Part shown: in pieces, positions 39,508 through 48,267 of the stretch | Layout: every line of letters starts with the position of its first letter | Position numbering within the stretch: position 1 is the first letter of the stretch | Origin: Bacteroidota bacterium | GTDB lineage: Bacteria > Bacteroidota > Bacteroidia > Chitinophagales > Chitinophagaceae | Direction of reading: 5' to 3' | DNA length: 64,000 bases | NCBI GenBank assembly: GCA_023416995.1 | Contig: JAEZGI010000081.1 | Location: 62,001 to 126,000 of the forward strand | Position numbers and translations under genes: made by a program | The notes under the pieces: generated by a model | The model's database searches: none | Told to the model about the DNA's origin: nothing | Seen by the model: only the letters and a program-made list of their open reading frames with translations

Positions 39508-39628
39508 ACCAGTTGTGTTTCTATGATAATTCCAAATTAGATGCCACCATGGCGCACGCATTTACACCGGGCGGCGTGGAATTAACTACCCAAATACAGG
39601 TTAAATGCTGTGGATGAATGCATGAAGT

Positions 39629-39841
39629 CTACTTCGATTCATCGCCCTCTTCCGCACCTTCCCCATGCGCCTGTGGTGTGAAGCCTCCCTGGGGTTCACC
39701 GGGGTTTTTTTCGTTGTATCCTTTTTTTAGCCCCGGGTCGGTGCGCGGCAGATCACGTTGATCTTTTTTAGATGTACCGGGTTCGACAGGTTTTGGATCC
39801 GGATTCTTTTCTTTTTCGTCCATATAGGAATGTTTGTCCAT
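39629..39841 (-). CDS. Small hydrophilic charged protein, unknown
   Basis: A 70-residue ORF rich in Lys, Glu, Asp, Pro and Gly, with no hydrophobic core, so likely unfolded. PDPKPVEPGTSKKDQRD and an acidic C terminus (GAEEGDESK) are its main features. Similar short proteins accompany stress and topoisomerase IB genes in Bacteroidota. Function unknown. It is divergent from the topoisomerase gene. Confidence 0.6.
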   Translation of the reverse strand: MDKHSYMDEKEKNPDPKPVEPGTSKKDQRDLPRTDPGLKKGYNEKNPGEPQGGFTPQAHGEGAEEGDESK

Positions 39842-39924
39842 AACTATTGTTTTTCATGTTGGTCAAAAACCTGTGCCAGATTCAGTGGCATTGGATTTTA
39901 AAGTATTGACATACGAAAACAATT

Positions 39925-41007
39925 ATGGAAGAACCCATTATACAACTAACGCATAAGGAATACCTCAAGGTAGACCGTAACTATGAAAAGGCGGCCGAGG
40001 TTGCAAAGCTGGTTTATGTTAAAGATGATACGCCAGGAATCAACCGCGTAAAAAAAGGTGATAAGTTCCTTTATCTTTTTAAGGACAAACCACTCAAAGA
40101 TGAGGTACAACTTGAGCGAATTAGAAAACTTGTAATACCCCCGGCCTGGGAAAGTGTTTGGATCTGCCCACTTGACAATGGTCACATCCAGGCCACCGGT
40201 TTGGATTTGCGTAAACGAAAACAATACCGTTATCACACCCTTTGGAACGTGTTGCGTAATGAAACCAAGTTTCACCGGTTGATTGAATTTGGTAAAAGGT
40301 TACCTGATCTACGCCTGAAGATTGAAAGCGATTTTGCCAGGAAGGAGATGTCGTTCGACAAGGTACTCGCAACCCTGCTGAGTGTGATGGAACGGACGTA
40401 TATCAGGATCGGTAACAATGGTTACGAAAAGCTCTATGGCTCTTATGGGCTCACCACGTTGAAAGATAAACATGTATCCATTTCAGGCGACAACCTGCAG
40501 TTTACCTTCAAGGGTAAAAAAGGTGTAGAACATAAGATATCTGTACGCAACAAAAAACTCGCGAAGGCTGTAAAGGATTGCAGGGATATACCCGGAAAAG
40601 AATTGTTTCAATATTATGATGACGAGGGGAAAAGACGAACCATTGATTCCGGTGCAGTAAACAATTATATTCAGGAAGCAACGGGATACGATTTTACCAC
40701 GAAAGACTTTCGGACCTGGGCCGGTTCGGTTCACGCTTTACAGGCCTTCAGAAGTGTTGGTGATGCGGCTACCCAGACTGACAAAAAGAAAAATGTAGTG
40801 GCTGTATTAGATGAGGTAAGCAAAAAGCTCGGTAATACGCGCACGGTTTGTAAAAAGTATTATGTGCACCCGGGTTTAGTTAAGTTATACGAGGAAGATA
40901 AACTTGCCAGATATTTAAAGGAGCTCGACCGGATAGAAGAACCGGATAATAAGTCGGGTCTTACAACTGCTGAACAGGTGCTGATGCGTATTCTGAAAAA
41001 CCAATGA
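39925..41007 (+). CDS. Type IB DNA topoisomerase
   Basis: A 360-residue poxvirus-like topoisomerase IB, which relaxes DNA by a transient 3'-phosphotyrosine. The N-terminal domain has PPAWESVWICP and GHIQATGLDLRKRKQYRYH; the catalytic domain contains YGSYGLTTLKDKHV and FRTWAGSVHAL, and the nucleophilic tyrosine lies in VCKKYYVHPGL. The usual Arg, Lys, Arg and His residues are in matching places. A complete gene. The 300 bp that follow carry no gene. Confidence 0.95.
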   Translation: MEEPIIQLTHKEYLKVDRNYEKAAEVAKLVYVKDDTPGINRVKKGDKFLYLFKDKPLKDEVQLERIRKLVIPPAWESVWICPLDNGHIQATGLDLRKRKQYRYHTLWNVLRNETKFHRLIEFGKRLPDLRLKIESDFARKEMSFDKVLATLLSVMERTYIRIGNNGYEKLYGSYGLTTLKDKHVSISGDNLQFTFKGKKGVEHKISVRNKKLAKAVKDCRDIPGKELFQYYDDEGKRRTIDSGAVNNYIQEATGYDFTTKDFRTWAGSVHALQAFRSVGDAATQTDKKKNVVAVLDEVSKKLGNTRTVCKKYYVHPGLVKLYEEDKLARYLKELDRIEEPDNKSGLTTAEQVLMRILKNQ

Positions 41008-41308
41008 GGTCATAAAATAAAAAAAGGTCACCAAGAATGATAACCTCGCATGCGTATATAGAGAAATAGTTAATTTAAAAGTCCGAAGTATTTACTACCA
41101 CTTATGTGCCAACCGTTTTTAAACTATTAGCACAGCTATGGAAAGTGTTTAATAATTGTTTGAGAAATTTTCTCCACAGCTCTTTACCACAATTTTGAGT
41201 TATACTCTGGAGCACCATTAATTTATATACGTGTAACAGGCAAAACCACAGGCATGGTTTTAGAGAACATACAGTATCACGATTTTTAAAAATTAAAAAT
41301 TATTTGTC
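41008..41308. other. Intergenic region between topoisomerase IB and PA2169-type gene
   Basis: An AT-rich gap of 301 bp with no gene and no convincing promoter or hairpin. It ends in an AT-only stretch (TTTTTAAAAATTAAAAATTA) just before the start of the next gene. Confidence 0.5.
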
Positions 41309-41776
41309 ATGGAAAGAAATAGCGAATTGATTGAAGTACTTAATGATTTGATACAAATTAATAATGACAGGGTTAGAGGATATGAAAAAGCGACAAATGA
41401 ATTGTCTGCTGCAGATGTTGACTTGAAAGCCATCTTTGCTCAAATGTCCGCTGAGAGCCGTAAATATGCCACTGAGTTGAGTGCTGAAGTTGGTCGTTTG
41501 GGTGGGGAGCCATCAACCTCTACTACTGCATCGGGCAAGATCTATCGCGCCTGGATGGATGTAAAGGCAGTGTTTACCGGTAAAGACCGTCATGCAGTTC
41601 TGGAAAATTGCGAGTTTGGTGAAGATGCTGCTCAGAAAGCATATGATGAAGCGTTGAAGTCTGATGCCACGATGGATACAAACATTCGCCAGATGATCAC
41701 AAATCAAAAATCAGCATTAAGAACTTCACATGATACCATCAAGAAGTACAGGGATATGCATGAAATTGCGAAATAA
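41309..41776 (+). CDS. PA2169-type four-helix-bundle protein (DUF2383)
   Basis: A 155-residue helical protein with the ferritin-like DUF2383 look: LIEVLNDLIQINNDRVRGYEKA, AESRKYATELSAEV, HAVLENCEFGEDAAQKAYDEAL. These are probable four-helix bundles, usually found with other stress genes. The role is unknown. A terminator follows. Confidence 0.9.
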   Translation: MERNSELIEVLNDLIQINNDRVRGYEKATNELSAADVDLKAIFAQMSAESRKYATELSAEVGRLGGEPSTSTTASGKIYRAWMDVKAVFTGKDRHAVLENCEFGEDAAQKAYDEALKSDATMDTNIRQMITNQKSALRTSHDTIKKYRDMHEIAK

Positions 41777-41804
41777 CAACTTCACTGTTGTGAAGTAAAA
41801 ATAG

Positions 41805-41836
41805 AAACCGGCTCATGTGGCCGGTTTTTATTTTTA
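41805..41836 (+). terminator. Rho-independent terminator after PA2169-type gene
   Basis: AAACCGGC (41805-41812), loop TCATGTG, GCCGGTTT (41820-41827), then a T-rich tail. A smaller hairpin (ACTTCA-CTGTTG-TGAAGT) precedes it near 41780. Confidence 0.88.
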
Positions 41837-41862
41837 TATCATCCCTGGATAGTTGATTATTC

Positions 41863-42129
41863 TTATGGATTTAAACCCGCTTCCCGTTTGGCTTCATCAT
41901 CCGCTACCGGAAGATTTTCTTCTTCAAACTCTTTTTGAGATTTATCGGTAGATGGGTTATCGACAGGTGGTTCGGGATCCGGCTCTGCGTTAGCAATCAC
42001 ATCCTGCTCCTGTTCGTTTACGATCGGTTGTGAATGCACCTGTTGGTCGTACCCATCGTTTTTCTTTTTCTGATTGGGATCCGTGGTGGATTTAGTTGAA
42101 GGATCCGGTGCTTTGACAATTGTGTTCAT
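41863..42129 (-). CDS. Small acidic hydrophilic protein, unknown
   Basis: An 88-residue ORF rich in Asp, Glu, Pro, Gln and Asn and without hydrophobic stretches, probably disordered. No signal peptide. It is 11 bp downstream of the small lipoprotein gene on the same strand, so both are likely co-transcribed. Function unknown. Confidence 0.6.
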   Translation of the reverse strand: MNTIVKAPDPSTKSTTDPNQKKKNDGYDQQVHSQPIVNEQEQDVIANAEPDPEPPVDNPSTDKSQKEFEEENLPVADDEAKREAGLNP

Positions 42130-42140
42130 AGCAGTTAATT

Positions 42141-42377
42141 TTAGTTTGCAGGTTTCATTGGTACCGTATCGCCTCTCATAGCAGAGTCGCCTGCGTTATT
42201 GCTATCCTTCATATGAATACGATTATTTGGGTAATCGTTGTTGTAATTGTTCATCAGGGAGGTATCCTGTGTTGCGGCCTCATCGCCGGTTGCTTCGTTT
42301 GAATTGTTGCCACAACTGCTGATGGTGATGATGAGGGCAAAAGTGACTGCCGATATTACACTGCTGATTTTTTTCAT
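42141..42377 (-). CDS. Small lipoprotein, unknown
   Basis: A 78-residue protein with a lipoprotein signal peptide (MKKISSVISAVTFALIITISSC, Cys22). The mature part is a short Asn/Asp/Thr-rich chain with no fold to be seen. It would be anchored in the membrane facing the periplasm or outside. Such short lipoproteins are common in Chitinophagaceae and uncharacterised. Confidence 0.68.
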   Translation of the reverse strand: MKKISSVISAVTFALIITISSCGNNSNEATGDEAATQDTSLMNNYNNDYPNNRIHMKDSNNAGDSAMRGDTVPMKPAN

Positions 42378-42591
42378 AATAACTGTTTTTAAGTAGTGTT
42401 AAAAAACTGTTCCACCGGCATGTTTTCAATTTCAATTGATGGCAGTATGCAGAAGCGGCGTTTTAAAGCATGTAGAAACCCGGTGCGGCGGATCTTCGGT
42501 CGGGTTACCCGGCCGGCTGATGGCACATGCTTTTATCCTTCTGCGACGGCGCGTTTAAACGAAAGAGCTTACATGTCTTAATTGATTTAAT

Positions 42592-43245
42592 ATGTATCTG
42601 AACATACCTGTGCAAGAGATAGTTTTACGGCTGGTATTGTCGGCCGTGATTGGCGGGGTGATCGGGGCCGAGCGCGAATACAGGAACAAGTCTGCCGGGT
42701 TCCGTACCTTGATTCTCATCAGCATGGGATCGTGTTTGTTTACGCTTGTGTCGATGCTCATCGAAGACGAATCGAAGGACCGGATCGCGTCGAACGTGGT
42801 GACCGGGATTGGTTTTGTGGGAGCGGGGGTTATTTTCAAAAGTGAAACCGGGGTAAAGGGGCTGACTACGGCGGCGACTGTCTGGGTCACAGCGGCGATC
42901 GGGATGGCGGTGGCCGGCGGGTTTTACTGGGCAGCCGGTGTCGCCACTTTTGTGGTGCTGGTGGTTTTATTTGGGCTGAGTTATGTGGGTGTGATGCTCG
43001 AGCGTCGGAATCTTCATTACCTCTATAAGATTTCATTTGACGCAGAGGATTGCCCGGTAGAGGAATACGAACGGTTTTTTGAAGAAAACAGGCTCAGGAG
43101 CATGCGTCCGAAACTCTCGAAATCCGGCAGTCTCGTGCTTTTTCAATATAATATAAATGGTTCGTCACGGGCTCATGAGGCGCTGCTGAAAAAACTTTTG
43201 ACGGACCGGCGGGTGAAGAATTTTGAATCGATCGACCCGAATTAG
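42592..43245 (+). CDS. MgtC/SapB family membrane protein
   Basis: A 217-residue protein. The N-terminal ~140 residues form the MgtC domain with four to five membrane helices and the signature GGVIGAEREYRNKSAGFRT, GIGFVGAGVIFK and GLTTAATVWVTAAIGMA. A soluble C-terminal domain (about 140-217) is ACT-like. The family is linked to growth in low magnesium and to acid tolerance, but the biochemical activity is not known. The gene is more GC-rich than its neighbours. Confidence 0.94.
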   Translation: MYLNIPVQEIVLRLVLSAVIGGVIGAEREYRNKSAGFRTLILISMGSCLFTLVSMLIEDESKDRIASNVVTGIGFVGAGVIFKSETGVKGLTTAATVWVTAAIGMAVAGGFYWAAGVATFVVLVVLFGLSYVGVMLERRNLHYLYKISFDAEDCPVEEYERFFEENRLRSMRPKLSKSGSLVLFQYNINGSSRAHEALLKKLLTDRRVKNFESIDPN

Positions 43246-43297
43246 GTTTTCCTTCAAATAAGTTTGAAATTGATTTCCGGTTTAGCGGCTATTTCTA

Positions 43298-43305
43298 TAT
43301 TTTTG
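43298..43305 (+). promoter_or_regulatory. Probable -7 element of the tRNA-Met gene
   Basis: TATTTTTG fits TAnnTTTG and lies 27 bp upstream of the tRNA. No good TTTG is found 19-21 bp further up, so the call is tentative. Confidence 0.4.
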
Positions 43306-43331
43306 CAGCCCTTAAGCAAACCAGCTTATTC

Positions 43332-43405
43332 GGCGAGGTAGCTCAGCTGGTTAGAGCATCGGATTCATAACCCGAAGGTCGGCAGTTCAAGTCTGCTCCT
43401 CGCTA
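43332..43405 (+). tRNA. tRNA-Met (CAU), elongator type
   Basis: A 74-nt cloverleaf: acceptor GGCGAGG with CCTCGCT plus the discriminator A, D arm GCTC/GAGC, anticodon loop TTCATAA (CAU), and T arm GGCAG/CTGCT with TTCAAGT. The anticodon stem lacks the three G-C pairs of an initiator, so this should be the elongator (or, less likely, a lysidine-modified tRNA-Ile). CCA is not encoded. Confidence 0.95.
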
Positions 43406-43409
43406 CTCC

Positions 43410-43450
43410 GCTGAAACGTAGATCTGAATCTGCGTTTCAGCTTATTTCTC
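43410..43450 (+). terminator. Hairpin after tRNA-Met, probable terminator
   Basis: A 14-bp stem with one G-T pair (43410-43423 with 43428-43441) around the loop CTGA, followed by a weakly T-rich stretch (TTATTTCTC). Confidence 0.75.
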
Positions 43451-43826
43451 ACTCTTTCTTTGCGACTAATTTTTATCAAACGTTAACACTTGAAATTAGC
43501 CATGATACAACTTCCCTTCGATTGATGCTGCAACGAATCGGTAGTTTATCTTAAAAAATGTACACCCCAACAAAAGCTTCACTGATTTTGCAGCGACCGA
43601 TTAGATAACAGAATTGGAAATATTTTTTGTTGGTCCCAGCAAATTATTAACTAATTATGTTATATTTAGGACAGGCTATCCTTCTCTATAAAACAACTAT
43701 TGTAGAATCACATTTCAACTGACAAATTAAGGTAACGATTAGGATCATTTGAGACAGGTGCTGTTGCACTTCAGGCTATCATTTTCTCAAGGGAATCTCT
43801 ATTAATCATACCAAAATTTGTATGTT
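43442..43826. other. Gap upstream of the repeat-protein cassette
   Basis: About 385 bp. It should contain the promoter of the cassette, but the best -7 candidate (TATATTTA at 43661-43668) has no -33 partner at the usual distance. Only very short frames exist (16 codons at 43558, 21 codons at 43657); neither looks like a known precursor peptide. No attachment-site repeat of the tRNA end is visible. Confidence 0.5.
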
Positions 43827-44156
43827 ATGCCCACGCCACTCACTCCCATCACGTTCGTGACACCGTTCACAACAATCACTCCCATAACTGTTGTAACACC
43901 TATTACTAACCTGACACCAGTTACAGCAATTACACCATTTACGTTTATTACGCCGTTAACCCTGGTTACGCCAATAACGACACTTACCCCGATTACCCCA
44001 ATCACGGTAGTTACGCCGTTTACTTTTATCTCGCCCTTCCCGACGCCAATTACAATGATTACGCCGATCACATTAATACCTATCAGCCCAATCATCCCTA
44101 TAGATCCAATACGGCCGATTGATCCGATTGATCCAATTAATCCAATCAGAGAATAA
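43827..44156 (+). CDS. Thr-Pro-Ile hexapeptide-repeat protein, possible modification substrate
   Basis: 109 residues from the ATG at 43827, almost entirely hexapeptides of the form T-x-(I/V/L)-T-P-(I/F/V/L), about 13 in a row, then a change to P-I dipeptide repeats with Ser, Asp and Arg (SPIIPI, DPIRPI, DPIDPI, NPIRE). There is no signal peptide, leader or cysteine. All Thr and Pro codons vary at the third position (ACA, ACC, ACG, ACT and CCA, CCC, CCG, CCT), so the peptide pattern is kept while the DNA drifts. An opposite-strand frame shares the same wobble positions, so this does not prove the strand, but the following genes run on the plus strand. It may be a RiPP precursor or a glycosylated surface repeat protein; both are inference. 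Confidence 0.65.
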   Translation: MPTPLTPITFVTPFTTITPITVVTPITNLTPVTAITPFTFITPLTLVTPITTLTPITPITVVTPFTFISPFPTPITMITPITLIPISPIIPIDPIRPIDPIDPINPIRE

Positions 44157-44184
44157 TAAACTCAAGAAACAAAATCAACCAGCA

Positions 44185-45099
44185 GTGGAACGAACAATAT
44201 TTTTGGGGTTCAACGCCCTGGGTGATACTTTATGCAGTACTCCAACAATCAGGGCATACCGTAAAGCTCATCCCAGGGCCCATATTACCTATATTACCCA
44301 ACATGCAACCTATACAAGAGTGCTCGATAACAATCCGGACATAGATATCATCCTGTATAGCGAACTGATGGCAATGCACGGCTTAAGTAAATTCAGTATA
44401 GACTGGCTGTATACACTGCCGCTTGATTTTTCTGTGCCGAGTATGTTATACACTTTCGACATCACGCAAGTGTGTACTACGCAAGAAGTATTTCACTCTC
44501 ATATCGCGAAAGGATTTTCAAGTTTATTAAAGATTCCTATCAGCAGCGTCAGGCCAATAATCAGGTTGACACCTGAAGAGGAAAAAGCAGCCCGATCGTT
44601 GATCAAGGGCCCATACGCAATCCTTAGCAGGCATAGCAATTCAAATCCCGCACGCAAAGACGGAAACGGAAATGTAAAAGACTGGCCGGAAGAAAGATGG
44701 AAGAAGGTCTGCGAATATATGCGGAGCAGGGGAATCAAAAAGATTATAAGTGTTGGGTCTGAATTCGATCCTCAAACGAGGGTGGAACATTGGACAAATT
44801 TCTATGGATTGCCTATAAGACTTGTCGCTGCTCTCATGAAACATGCATCTTGTGTCATCACACTCGAGAACGGGCTTGGCCACCTTGCCCATGCAGTGGA
44901 TGCACCAATGGTGATGATTTACTCAGACATTGTTCCGTTGGGTTGGGCAAATCCTGCGGAAGCCACCAATTGCGAAGTACTATATGGTGACCCGCATCAG
45001 TTATTACCAGATGATGTAATTGCTGCTGTTGACAACATACTTACCAGGTCATCTCATCTTCAACCTAATTCAGATTATCATGCGAATATGCTTCTTTAA
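44185..45099 (+). CDS. Glycosyltransferase family 9-like protein
   Basis: 304 residues from a GTG at 44185. The open frame goes back to a TTG at 44119 inside the repeat gene, but the family start (GFNALGDTLCSTPTIRAYRKAHP) lies just after the GTG, and no ATG fits. GT9 enzymes (heptosyltransferase type) transfer sugars from ADP-heptose or similar donors in two Rossmann-like domains. The C-terminal donor part shows SCVITLENGLGHLAHAVDAPMV and PLGWANP. No lipopolysaccharide core genes are nearby. The stop overlaps the next gene by 20 nt, so the two are translated as one operon. Confidence 0.85.
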   Translation: MERTIFLGFNALGDTLCSTPTIRAYRKAHPRAHITYITQHATYTRVLDNNPDIDIILYSELMAMHGLSKFSIDWLYTLPLDFSVPSMLYTFDITQVCTTQEVFHSHIAKGFSSLLKIPISSVRPIIRLTPEEEKAARSLIKGPYAILSRHSNSNPARKDGNGNVKDWPEERWKKVCEYMRSRGIKKIISVGSEFDPQTRVEHWTNFYGLPIRLVAALMKHASCVITLENGLGHLAHAVDAPMVMIYSDIVPLGWANPAEATNCEVLYGDPHQLLPDDVIAAVDNILTRSSHLQPNSDYHANMLL

Positions 45100-48000
45100 C
45101 GATATCACGATCCTTGGAGGCGGAGAAATCTGGGTATTGAATGCCTGCCGCGAACTTATCGATATGGGACACGAGGTAATGGTAATTTGTCCGTGGCGAT
45201 CGGCTTTAAATGAAGCCTGTCTTAAAAAGGATATCAAGGTGTTTGCCTTTATGCGTATGGAGGGATTGCCGGTATATGAACCCATTTATTATTTTCTGAA
45301 AAACAATAAGGTAGACGTTCTTTATTGTACTGTGATTGGTAACTTTTGTGAGGCGGGTGTATTGGGTACGATAGTGAATAAGTTGAATGAAGAGCGCGTC
45401 TGTAATAAAGCTGTTCTTATACTTAAAACTGGATTGCCACCCATGGCTGGTCTTACCAAAGCGCATTATGGTTTGGCGTCGGTTGGTTCGGTCCGTCGTC
45501 TCCATGTTGTTTCAAAATCTATCAAAACAGATTTTTTGAATTGGGTACCTGATCAGGATCCTGGGTTCATAGAAGTAATGTATGAGGGTACGCGATATCT
45601 TGAACAGCCCGATGATTATTCTCTTTCCGAAAAACTTAAGATACAATATGGTATTCCCGCGGATTCAAAAATTATTACAAATCTGGCGAGGTTGCATAGT
45701 ATGAAGGGGCAGGATATCTTACTCCGTGCCGTTCCTTTGATTCATAGAACATTTCCAAATGCTGTTTTCATCTTCGCAGGTGAAGGAGATAGAAAAGAAG
45801 AATTAATAAAACTTGCTTTAGAACTTAATATCCTTAATGTGGTGCGATTTGCCGGACATGTAGAAGATGTGCGGAGTTTGTTGGGTATTACCGACATACT
45901 GTGCCATCCTTCATTAGTCGAAGGCATTCCCAATGCCATTGTAGAAGCTATGGCTGAAGGTGTGGCCGTAGTTGCGACCCCGGTGGGAGGTGTTCCTGAA
46001 ATTATTGTTCACAAACAAAATGGTCTGCTGGTACAGGTTCAGGACGTCGTTGAAATAGCGGATGCGGTTATAGAACTTTTATTGGACAACAGCCTGCGGA
46101 ATGAGTTGGGAAGCCAGGCAAGACAATTCATTACTCAGCACTTCGATTTTAACAAAAACATGCAATTGCTTGTTGGTCGTTTTTATGAAGAACTTAAACA
46201 AGCCAATGAAGACGAAAGTTCACCTAAAAAGCTTACTTATGGATCTAGGCCCATAAGGATAATGTTTCTGATGAATAATATGAGACTGGGTGGGGAAGAA
46301 CGTGAGGTACAGGTTCTCGCCAGAAACCTTGATTCCTCCAGATACAAGATGTCTGTTCTCAGTTTGCAGCCAACAAGTGAGATCGCTCCTATGACTGAAC
46401 GTATCAGGAAAGTTGGTATTGAAGTGAATGAAGATTGTCACTCTATGAGCTGGGAGGAGAAGTTCAGGTATGTCGTTAATTATATCCGCAACCAGGAGAT
46501 ACGGATCGTTGTGGCCTGCCAGGATACAAGATATGCGTATGAGATCTTCAGGAATATATCGCCGAAGGAGTGCAGGCTTATTGAACATGGCGGAATTATT
46601 CTCGAAACTGGTCTGATACCGAAGGACCGGACAAGCCGGTATATAGCAGTATCACCCAAAATTCAAACGGCAGCTGCAGCGTTAATGGATCGTCCGGAGT
46701 TTGCATTATACATTCCCAGTGCGGTGGATAGCTCAGAGTTTGAAGGATTAAGTAAACAAAAGCTGCGGGAATATTATGGCTTTTCACAGGAGACGTTTTT
46801 TATCACATTCGCAGGCAGGATTGATCCTAAAAAAAGAGTAGAAGATTTGCTTGAAGTAGGTGACAGTATTACAAACCTGCACGCCAATGTTGTAATAATG
46901 ATCATCGGGGGACATGACCATTACCAGCCTGAATATGCTCAAAATATTGTGAAAAACTATGACAGTCTCAGACAAAGAGGAAAGATAATATTCACGGGCG
47001 CCAGGAAAGATGTTGCCTACCTCTTAAAAGTATCAGATGTTCTTGTGCTGCCCTCACTGGAAGAGGGTATGTCTCACGTAATTTCCGAAGCCGGGATGGC
47101 CGGTTTGGCTGTATTAGCATGTGATAATGGGGCCACACGCGAACAACTTTCAGATGGGAAAGGCGGTGTGCTTATCCCTGAACGTAACCCACAGGTGCTA
47201 AAAGAAGAACTGCTGAAGCTGATAACAGATCCGGTGAAGAGAGAAGAATTGGGTAGTTACTTAAAAAGGACGGTGGAAGAAAGATATGATATCAAAAAAG
47301 TTTTACCGTCCTGGGAGAAAATGTTTGATGAAGTTTTTCTTGAATTACCAGAGCTACATCAGATTTATATCAGTAGCTGGGACAAGTCGCTCGATTTTCC
47401 TGCAGAGATACAGATACAAACCATCACCACCTGCAATGCATCCTGTATCATGTGCCCTTACCCCGAAGTTTCAAAAGAATTTGACGCAGGAAAAATGCAA
47501 AACGAAGCATTTACAAAACTGTTGGAAGAGTGCTCCCATGAACCTGGGCTCAGGCGAATAGAACCCTTCCTGATGAATGAATCATTCACAGACAAAAGGA
47601 TGATTGATTTTATTAAGGAAGCTAAAACAAAAGTTCCACATGCAATGCTCACGATTACAACCAATGGGGCACCGTTGGTACCACATGTAACCGACAAGCT
47701 TATCGATTCCGGGATAGACGCCATCTGGTTTAGTTTTAACGGTGCTACCAAGGCTACTTATGAAAAGATAATGGGCATTTCCTATGATAAGGTAAAAAGT
47801 AACATAGATTATCTGCTAACCGTTAAACCTCCTTCTCTGCAGGTGTTTGTAAATATGATTGATACAGAACTTATGCTTCCTGAGATTGAAGAGAACATCA
47901 GCTACTGGAATAAAAGAGGCGTTCAGGCTGGTTCATCACCACTTGTTAATCGTGCTGGTAATGTGAAAAACTTTGAGGAATTAAACCAGGCTGTATTGAG

Positions 48001-48238
48001 TAACGATCCTATCCGCACCTGTGAACTTGTATTTTATAAGATGTATATCCTGTATAACGGTGATGCCGTTCTTTGCTGTATGGACTGGCGCCGCCATGTA
48101 GTTCTTGGAAATGTTTTTCAAAATAGCATCAGGGAAATATGGAACGGTGAAAAATATCGCCACATTCGCCGGCTACACATTGAAGGTAGAGATAACGAAA
48201 TTGATCTGTGTGCAGGTTGTTCATATACGCTTCGGTAA
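45080..48238 (+). CDS. GT4-GT4-radical SAM/SPASM fusion protein
   Basis: 1052 residues from the ATG at 45080. Domain 1 (about 1-385) is a GT-B family 4 glycosyltransferase with EGIPNAIVEAMA and ATPVGGVPEII. Domain 2 (about 395-770) is a second GT4 with LGGEEREVQVLARNL near its start and EEGMSHVISEAGMAG. Domain 3 (about 775-1052) is a radical SAM domain, CNASCIMC at Cys785, Cys789 and Cys792, followed by a SPASM-like cysteine set (TCELVF, LCCMDW, LCAGC). One polypeptide would thus combine two sugar transfers with radical chemistry on a peptide or glycan. I know of no characterised protein with this order. There is no sign of a frameshift; the joints are in frame. Confidence 0.88.
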   Translation: MRICFFNDITILGGGEIWVLNACRELIDMGHEVMVICPWRSALNEACLKKDIKVFAFMRMEGLPVYEPIYYFLKNNKVDVLYCTVIGNFCEAGVLGTIVNKLNEERVCNKAVLILKTGLPPMAGLTKAHYGLASVGSVRRLHVVSKSIKTDFLNWVPDQDPGFIEVMYEGTRYLEQPDDYSLSEKLKIQYGIPADSKIITNLARLHSMKGQDILLRAVPLIHRTFPNAVFIFAGEGDRKEELIKLALELNILNVVRFAGHVEDVRSLLGITDILCHPSLVEGIPNAIVEAMAEGVAVVATPVGGVPEIIVHKQNGLLVQVQDVVEIADAVIELLLDNSLRNELGSQARQFITQHFDFNKNMQLLVGRFYEELKQANEDESSPKKLTYGSRPIRIMFLMNNMRLGGEEREVQVLARNLDSSRYKMSVLSLQPTSEIAPMTERIRKVGIEVNEDCHSMSWEEKFRYVVNYIRNQEIRIVVACQDTRYAYEIFRNISPKECRLIEHGGIILETGLIPKDRTSRYIAVSPKIQTAAAALMDRPEFALYIPSAVDSSEFEGLSKQKLREYYGFSQETFFITFAGRIDPKKRVEDLLEVGDSITNLHANVVIMIIGGHDHYQPEYAQNIVKNYDSLRQRGKIIFTGARKDVAYLLKVSDVLVLPSLEEGMSHVISEAGMAGLAVLACDNGATREQLSDGKGGVLIPERNPQVLKEELLKLITDPVKREELGSYLKRTVEERYDIKKVLPSWEKMFDEVFLELPELHQIYISSWDKSLDFPAEIQIQTITTCNASCIMCPYPEVSKEFDAGKMQNEAFTKLLEECSHEPGLRRIEPFLMNESFTDKRMIDFIKEAKTKVPHAMLTITTNGAPLVPHVTDKLIDSGIDAIWFSFNGATKATYEKIMGISYDKVKSNIDYLLTVKPPSLQVFVNMIDTELMLPEIEENISYWNKRGVQAGSSPLVNRAGNVKNFEELNQAVLSNDPIRTCELVFYKMYILYNGDAVLCCMDWRRHVVLGNVFQNSIREIWNGEKYRHIRRLHIEGRDNEIDLCAGCSYTLR

Positions 48239-48267
48239 AAATCCATGCGTTTATAATTAAGCGAATC

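Noticed and set aside
43558..43722. Short frames of 16 and 21 codons as RiPP precursors
   Set aside because: Too short, no leader or core pattern, and no ribosome-binding or conservation evidence.
43802..44095. Minus-strand Val/Gly-rich frame opposite the TPI repeat protein
   Set aside because: It is the antisense image of the hexapeptide repeat. Neighbouring genes run on the plus strand, so the plus frame is preferred, though the minus frame is not fully excluded.
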